Source of the DNA: an uncultured Campylobacter sp.
GTDB taxonomy: Bacteria; Campylobacterota; Campylobacteria; Campylobacterales; Campylobacteraceae
Assembly: GCF_938030815.1 (NCBI RefSeq)
Contig: NZ_CALHII010000109.1
Coordinates: 1 to 10,070 of the forward strand
Direction of reading: 5' to 3'
Length of the DNA stretch: 10,070 nucleotides
This document shows, piece by piece, positions 6,656 through 10,070 of this stretch; the first letter of the stretch is position 1; every line of letters starts with the position of its first letter. The position numbers were made by a program, and so were the translations under genes. Below the pieces are notes generated by a model that had not been told where the DNA came from, made no database searches, and saw only the letters and a program-made list of their open reading frames with translations.

Positions 6656-6660
6656 AGGAG
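6656..6660 (+). promoter_or_regulatory. Ribosome site that decides the start of the YheO-type regulator
   Basis: AGGAG lies six bases before TTG 6667. The longer in-frame candidate ATG 6646 has only T-rich DNA before it and would place this ribosome site inside the coding region. The TTG start is therefore favoured. Confidence 0.65.
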
Positions 6661-6666
6661 CCCGAA

Positions 6667-7383
6667 TTGAATCAACTTTTACAGACCTTTATACCGACTG
6701 CACACCTTATTAAAAATACGATCGGCGATTGCGAGGTGGTCATCCACGATATGAGCACGCCGCAAAACTCCGTCGTTTTCGTCCTCGGCGACGTAACGGG
6801 TAGGAGGATAGGTCAAAGCTTCGATCATCTGGTAAAGGACGTGTTGCTAAGTAAAAATTTTGAAAACGACTGCACCGCAAACTACTACTTCACCGCGCAA
6901 AACGGCAAGCTCATACGCTCCTCGACTTCGCTGATCCGCGGCACAGACGGCAAAGTAGTAGGCGCGCTATGTGTAAATATCGATACTTCAAGCGCCATCG
7001 CGGCATACAAAGTAATAAAAAATCTGCTGCCGAATGCAAAGCTCGATAGCAAGGAGCTGCAGGGCGCAAATTTTACCGACGGAGGCTGCGATAACGCGGC
7101 ATTAGATGAAGCGAGCTTAAAGGACGGCGTAAATTTAGAAACGCAAAGTCCTAACGATTCACAGCAAAATATCCTTGACATCGTCCAAGACCTGATCGCA
7201 TCGGCTACGCACGATCTGGATGTGGAGGGGATGAAGAAAGAGGATCGAAAGCGTATCGTAAAATTCCTCGCGCAAAAAGGAATTTTTGAGGTAAAAGGTG
7301 CGGTGGAGCTCGTCGCAAAGGCGCTTAGGACGCAGAAAGTCACGATTTACTCGTATATGGATGAGGTAAAGAAGGAGAGCTAA
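6667..7383 (+). CDS. YheO-type transcriptional regulator (PAS-like sensor plus HTH)
   Basis: From TTG 6667 the protein has 238 residues, like E. coli YheO. The N-terminal part (about 1-115) matches the YheO-like PAS domain, with the IGDCEVVIHDMSTPQNSVVF segment, RRIGQSFDHLVKDVL, and IRGTDGKVVGALCVNID. A polar Asn/Asp/Ser-rich linker (about 120-175) follows. The last 56 residues form the family's C-terminal HTH domain, with MKKEDRKRIVKFLAQKGIF and then KGAVELVAKALRTQKVTIYSYM. The recognition-helix segment reads TQKVTIYSYM where relatives usually have a serine near its start. Regulators of this family often sit beside PLP enzymes and RidA genes and are thought to sense amino-acid-derived ligands. 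Here it is divergent from ridA and is the likely local regulator, sign unknown. An ATG seven codons upstream (6646) is an alternative start without a ribosome site. Confidence 0.88.
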   Translation: MNQLLQTFIPTAHLIKNTIGDCEVVIHDMSTPQNSVVFVLGDVTGRRIGQSFDHLVKDVLLSKNFENDCTANYYFTAQNGKLIRSSTSLIRGTDGKVVGALCVNIDTSSAIAAYKVIKNLLPNAKLDSKELQGANFTDGGCDNAALDEASLKDGVNLETQSPNDSQQNILDIVQDLIASATHDLDVEGMKKEDRKRIVKFLAQKGIFEVKGAVELVAKALRTQKVTIYSYMDEVKKES

Positions 7384-7393
7384 CCGCGGTGCA

Positions 7394-7413
7394 TAAATTT
7401 GATCTCAAATTTA
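7394..7413. terminator. Inverted repeat between converging genes
   Basis: TAAATTTGA (7394-7402) and TCAAATTTA (7405-7413) are exact reverse complements separated by two bases, 11 bases beyond the stop of the regulator gene. A T-run (7430-7434) lies 16 bases further, too far for a standard intrinsic terminator. A second weak repeat TTTGAT/ATCAAA lies at 7475-7492. Either may help end transcription from both sides. The AT-only stem makes this tentative. Confidence 0.3.
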
Positions 7414-7555
7414 ATAAGCGTTGCGCGCCTTTTTATTAGCGTAGCCATTGGAGTGGTGCAAATTTTAATCTAAATTTGATGAATCGATCAAAAATCAGAG
7501 CATACTAATCCCTCATTTATACAGCATGTAATGGGATAAAAGCAAAACTCATCTG

Positions 7556-9595
7556 TTACTCGAACTCGTAGCCCTTCGTATTCTTTAATTTCTCGTCATA
7601 ATCGACTCCGTTAGCAATTCGCTTGCGCGAAGCATTGAAATCCGCTCGTATCGGGCTTTTGTGCTCGTCAAACTCAAGTGGCGCGACACCGATGATATCT
7701 GCTAGCAGATGCGCTAAATCATCGCTCATAAAAGGCTTATCTTTCGCCGCAGCTAGCCTCTGCCACAGCTTAGCATGATCGCTCAAAAACTCGCGCGAGG
7801 CTATAAAAAGCAACGGAATTTCGTAAGTAAAGCGGCTCTCCATGCCGTGCCCAAGGCGTCCATTTTCGTATAAATTCTCTCCGTGATCGCTAAGATAGAC
7901 GATGAGACTGTCATCACCCGAAAAAATTTTAAAAATTTCATTTATGACAAAATCGTTGTAAAGCACGCTGTTATCGTAATACGCTATGACCTCTTTCTGC
8001 TTGGAAGTAAGTTTTGCCTTTACATCCGCCGCGCTAAACTTGCCAAATCCCTCGGGATAGCGCAGGCTGTAATCCATGTGGCTGCCGATGAGATGGATCA
8101 CGTAGAAATTTCGCTCGCTCTGCCCCGCTTTCGCCTGATTTATGAGTGGAAGCAGCACTCCATCAGGCTTGATGCGGACGGTTTCGTAAAGATTGCTCTT
8201 TGAGAGGAAGGATTCCGCGTCCGCGCGATCGGCAGCGCTTTTAGCACTTAACGCATGTGCGCCGAAAGCCTCTTGATTGCTAATCCAAAAGGTGCGGTAG
8301 CCACTTAGCTTAAACATATCGATGATGCTGAGGTTGCGAAACCACGCCCTTTTGCGCTCGCTTTCGTAATCGCTGAAATTTAAAAGCCGCATCAGCACCT
8401 GATTAGTCGTGCCATAAGGCGAGATTGTATCGCCAAATTTTATCAGATTGCCGCTCGCCTCGAGACCCTCCAAAAGCGGTGTATTTTTAACGCCGTAGCC
8501 GTAGAGCGACATATGCCCGCGCTGCAAGCTCTCACCGATTATTAGGATGATATTTTTGACGCGAGACTTTTGCAAGGCGGGGTTTGTAGCGGCCTCAGGG
8601 TTTTTAGAATTTGAAATCACGCTGGGGCTTTGCGGCGCAGAATTTAAAGTCTCGCCCCAGCTTTGCGGCTCAGCGCCCGAAGCAAACGTAGAATTTAAAT
8701 TTAAGCTGGAATTTTGCGCCTGAGCACTTGGTGCGGGCGCGGAATTTTCAGACGCGGAGCCCAAAGCAGAGCTTTGCGGATCTGAATTTGCGCCGCTTTT
8801 TAAAACGCTTTCGTTCGCGCGCTTAGCCTCATCATATCCGAGCTGCACTTCGCGCATATCGGTGATGAAATTTTTATCGCTTAGATAGTCTTTTATCGTA
8901 AAGGCAAACTCCAGCGGGACGTATTGCGATAGCTTGGTTATATAGCCCTGCTTGCCCTGGGAAGCTTTGACGGCAATATCCGCGCAAAAGATCGTGCCAT
9001 AGATAAGATAAAGCGCTGCTAGCAGCAATCTTAGACCGCTATGCGTTTGCTCCTCCTTTCTTCGCTCTGCTCTTAGCGCTGCAAAGATGCAGCCAAGCAG
9101 CACCGCTAGATACAAAATCGTCGCAGGGTTAAGAAACTGCGAAACAAACTCGCGCGTCTCTGCTGCATCGGTATGCACAAGCGCGTCGATCGCCACGACG
9201 TTGAAGCTTGAATCGAAATTTACGATCAAAAATAAAGCCACACTCGCAATTAGCGCAATTAGCGCTAGTAACACGAACGAAACGAGCTTAAAAAATCGCC
9301 CGCTAAGCAGATAGCAGAGGTGAAAGATGAGCAAATTTATGATGAATACCACCGGGAAACTCTCGGCGATGTAGGCAAAGATGGGTCCGTTAATCTGATA
9401 ATGTATCTTAGCCCAGCACGCAAGTAGACATAGCGCCGTCGCTAGCCAAAATGCCCTCCACACGGGATGTCCGAGTAGCGCGGCAAAAAAGCCGCGGTCG
9501 ATTTTCATAAGCAAGCGCGCTATGAGCCTACCCGCTTTCGTCTGCGCCGCAAGCTCGCCCATGTTTGCCAGCGCTGCATAAAATTTTTCTCTCAT
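7556..9595 (-). CDS. Phosphoethanolamine transferase, EptA/CptA superfamily (inner membrane)
   Basis: Enzymes of this family move phosphoethanolamine from phosphatidylethanolamine to lipid A, core sugars or, in C. jejuni EptC, also flagellar rod protein. The 679-residue protein has five predicted membrane helices near 46-62, 80-99, 103-127, 157-174 and 187-207, then a periplasmic sulfatase-fold domain. Active-site features are IIGESLQRGHMSLYGY at 352-367 with metal ligand Glu355, the YGTTNQ segment with the probable nucleophile Thr396 (41 residues after the glutamate, like 39 in MCR-1), HLIGSH at 501-506, LSDHGE at 568-573 with Asp570/His571, and LGHG with His583. The GESxxxxxxSLYGY form is closest to CptA/EptC-like members. 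Residues about 263-343 form a low-complexity linker. ATG 9595 is chosen because AGGAAAG (9601-9607) lies five bases upstream; ATG 9655 has no such site. It stands alone as a gene. Confidence 0.9.
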   Translation of the reverse strand: MREKFYAALANMGELAAQTKAGRLIARLLMKIDRGFFAALLGHPVWRAFWLATALCLLACWAKIHYQINGPIFAYIAESFPVVFIINLLIFHLCYLLSGRFFKLVSFVLLALIALIASVALFLIVNFDSSFNVVAIDALVHTDAAETREFVSQFLNPATILYLAVLLGCIFAALRAERRKEEQTHSGLRLLLAALYLIYGTIFCADIAVKASQGKQGYITKLSQYVPLEFAFTIKDYLSDKNFITDMREVQLGYDEAKRANESVLKSGANSDPQSSALGSASENSAPAPSAQAQNSSLNLNSTFASGAEPQSWGETLNSAPQSPSVISNSKNPEAATNPALQKSRVKNIILIIGESLQRGHMSLYGYGVKNTPLLEGLEASGNLIKFGDTISPYGTTNQVLMRLLNFSDYESERKRAWFRNLSIIDMFKLSGYRTFWISNQEAFGAHALSAKSAADRADAESFLSKSNLYETVRIKPDGVLLPLINQAKAGQSERNFYVIHLIGSHMDYSLRYPEGFGKFSAADVKAKLTSKQKEVIAYYDNSVLYNDFVINEIFKIFSGDDSLIVYLSDHGENLYENGRLGHGMESRFTYEIPLLFIASREFLSDHAKLWQRLAAAKDKPFMSDDLAHLLADIIGVAPLEFDEHKSPIRADFNASRKRIANGVDYDEKLKNTKGYEFE
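8567..8809 (-). repeat. Low-complexity linker with degenerate repeats inside the transferase gene
   Basis: This part codes for residues 263-343, rich in Ser, Ala, Asn, Gln and Pro with almost no hydrophobic core. The tripeptide PQS occurs three times (273-275, 310-312, 321-323), each time encoded by CCGCAAAGC; on the plus strand the matches are GCTTTGCGG at 8627-8635, 8660-8668 and 8771-8779. NSAP occurs twice. The pattern suggests a duplicated and diverging unit that lengthens the tether between membrane and catalytic domains. Confidence 0.65.
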
Positions 9596-10070
9596 TTTAT
9601 CTTTCCTGCCTCGTACGAAGGGACGCGACGACGCGCATCCTACGTAGCGCGACATATTTTCGCTTTAAATCAAGGCACAATCTTAGCCGCTTAAAGCTTT
9701 GAGCTTGCTTACTTGCGCGCTTTTACGCTTTAAATTTTGCAGCTAAATTTTAAAGGTACGGGGCATGGAATTGGACAGCGGAATTTTGAGATAAAGCGGA
9801 TTTGTGAGTGAAATTGCAAGACATTATTCTAAAATTCTAATTCTTAGAATTTTGTGGATAGACTACAAGTCGCTACGATAAATTTTAAAATTATCTAATG
9901 CGATTAAAGCCCAAAAACTTGTGAATGAATTTATGCGCCTAACAACCGAGAGGAGGTGAAATTTATAGCGGCTCAAACGATGCAAATTTATAAAAACACA
10001 CCGTTTATGCATTCCACCCCCAGCAAAAGAGCGAAATTCCAATTCTGCCAAGCCTTTTGCGCGAAAATCT
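9596..10070. other. 475-bp stretch without a convincing gene at the window end
   Basis: It contains the upstream region of the transferase (minus strand) and a long AT-rich tract. A weak -10-like TAAGAT can be read on the minus strand near 9680-9690. A perfect 10-bp inverted repeat lies at 9831-9853. AGGAGGTGA at 9951-9959 matches the 16S anti-ribosome site perfectly but has no standard start codon at a normal distance. A plus-strand frame with ATG at 9980 stays open to the end of the window (30 codons) and may or may not belong to a gene continuing beyond it. Confidence 0.45.
9831..9853. promoter_or_regulatory. Perfect 10-bp inverted repeat, operator-like
   Basis: AAAATTCTAA (9831-9840) and TTAGAATTTT (9844-9853) are exact reverse complements with a TTC spacer. 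A further TTCTAA lies at 9827-9832, giving three half-sites of one type in a row. It is about 240 bases upstream of the transferase start. Its arrangement of short AT-rich arms around a tiny spacer resembles winged-helix repressor sites, but the arms do not match the Fur or PerR consensus I know. No T-run follows that would make it a terminator. Confidence 0.45.

Larger units (their letters stand above)
6525..6666. promoter_or_regulatory. Divergent promoter/operator region between ridA and the YheO-type regulator
   Basis: This very AT-rich spacer must hold the promoters of both divergent transcripts. TATAAAAT-like -10 candidates are present on both strands. The 11-mer TCTAAATTTAT occurs at 6563-6573 and 6623-6633, exactly 60 bases apart. 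Midway lies TCTATAAATTT at 6592-6602, which is a perfect inverted copy of AAATTTATAGA at 6626-6636 (23-base spacer). The shared AAATTTAT cores are thus 29-31 bases apart, near three helical turns, alternating in orientation. This would suit a looping or oligomeric regulator, but the core word is common throughout the window. Confidence 0.5.

Noticed and set aside
9596..9655. 20-residue N-terminal extension of the transferase
   Set aside because: ATG 9655 has no ribosome site, whereas ATG 9595 has AGGAAAG five bases upstream.
9863..10051. Minus-strand 62-codon frame near the window end
   Set aside because: TTG start with badly spaced AAAGG, no recognisable domain and AT-rich noncoding composition; an internal ATG does not improve the case.
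1..10070. CRISPR array, insertion sequence, prophage or toxin-antitoxin system
   Set aside because: I saw no regularly spaced repeat array, no transposase or integrase frame, no terminal inverted repeats and no paired small toxin/antitoxin genes.

Overview
The window looks like chromosome of a Campylobacter-type epsilonproteobacterium. The evidence is the ispA-tkt gene pair, intergenic DNA crowded with AAATTT/TTTAAA palindromes, and purine-rich ribosome sites followed by A-rich spacers. The coding DNA is richer in G+C than in C. jejuni, which suggests one of the higher-GC, mostly oral species (C. gracilis / showae / rectus / curvus type). The species is inferred from composition and gene order; no marker gene settles it.

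Layout. Positions 1-64 hold the last 20 codons of an upstream gene, possibly the YbaB/EbfC nucleoid protein. A gene-poor 380-bp stretch follows. Then comes a tight plus-strand cluster: ispA (farnesyl diphosphate synthase), tkt (transketolase) and a small GyrI-like effector-binding protein that starts with TTG. After a 290-bp gap with hairpins comes tRNA-Ser(CGA) with an encoded CCA, and 35 nt later a GrpB/UPF0157 protein. A 410-bp AT-rich gap separates this from a minus-strand pair, ridA followed by a zinc-ribbon PLP enzyme of the threonine-synthase fold. That pair faces a divergent gene for a YheO-type PAS/HTH regulator across about 120-140 bp of repeat-rich, very AT-rich DNA. The last gene, on the minus strand, is a large inner-membrane phosphoethanolamine transferase of the EptA/CptA superfamily with an unusual 80-residue low-complexity linker. 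The final 475 bp hold no convincing gene but contain a perfect inverted repeat.

How the genes fit together. ispA and tkt are housekeeping: tkt interconverts pentose-phosphate sugars and IspA makes the C15 precursor of quinones and undecaprenyl carriers. The most interesting unit is the regulator / ridA / PLP-enzyme module. RidA removes reactive enamine/imine intermediates released by PLP-dependent eliminases, so the neighbouring 'threonine synthase-like' protein is more likely an amino-acid lyase or dehydratase under control of the divergent regulator than the biosynthetic threonine synthase. The transferase probably decorates lipid A or other envelope targets. Several start codons were moved from the longest frame on ribosome-site evidence (ispA, grpB, the PLP enzyme, the regulator and the transferase).
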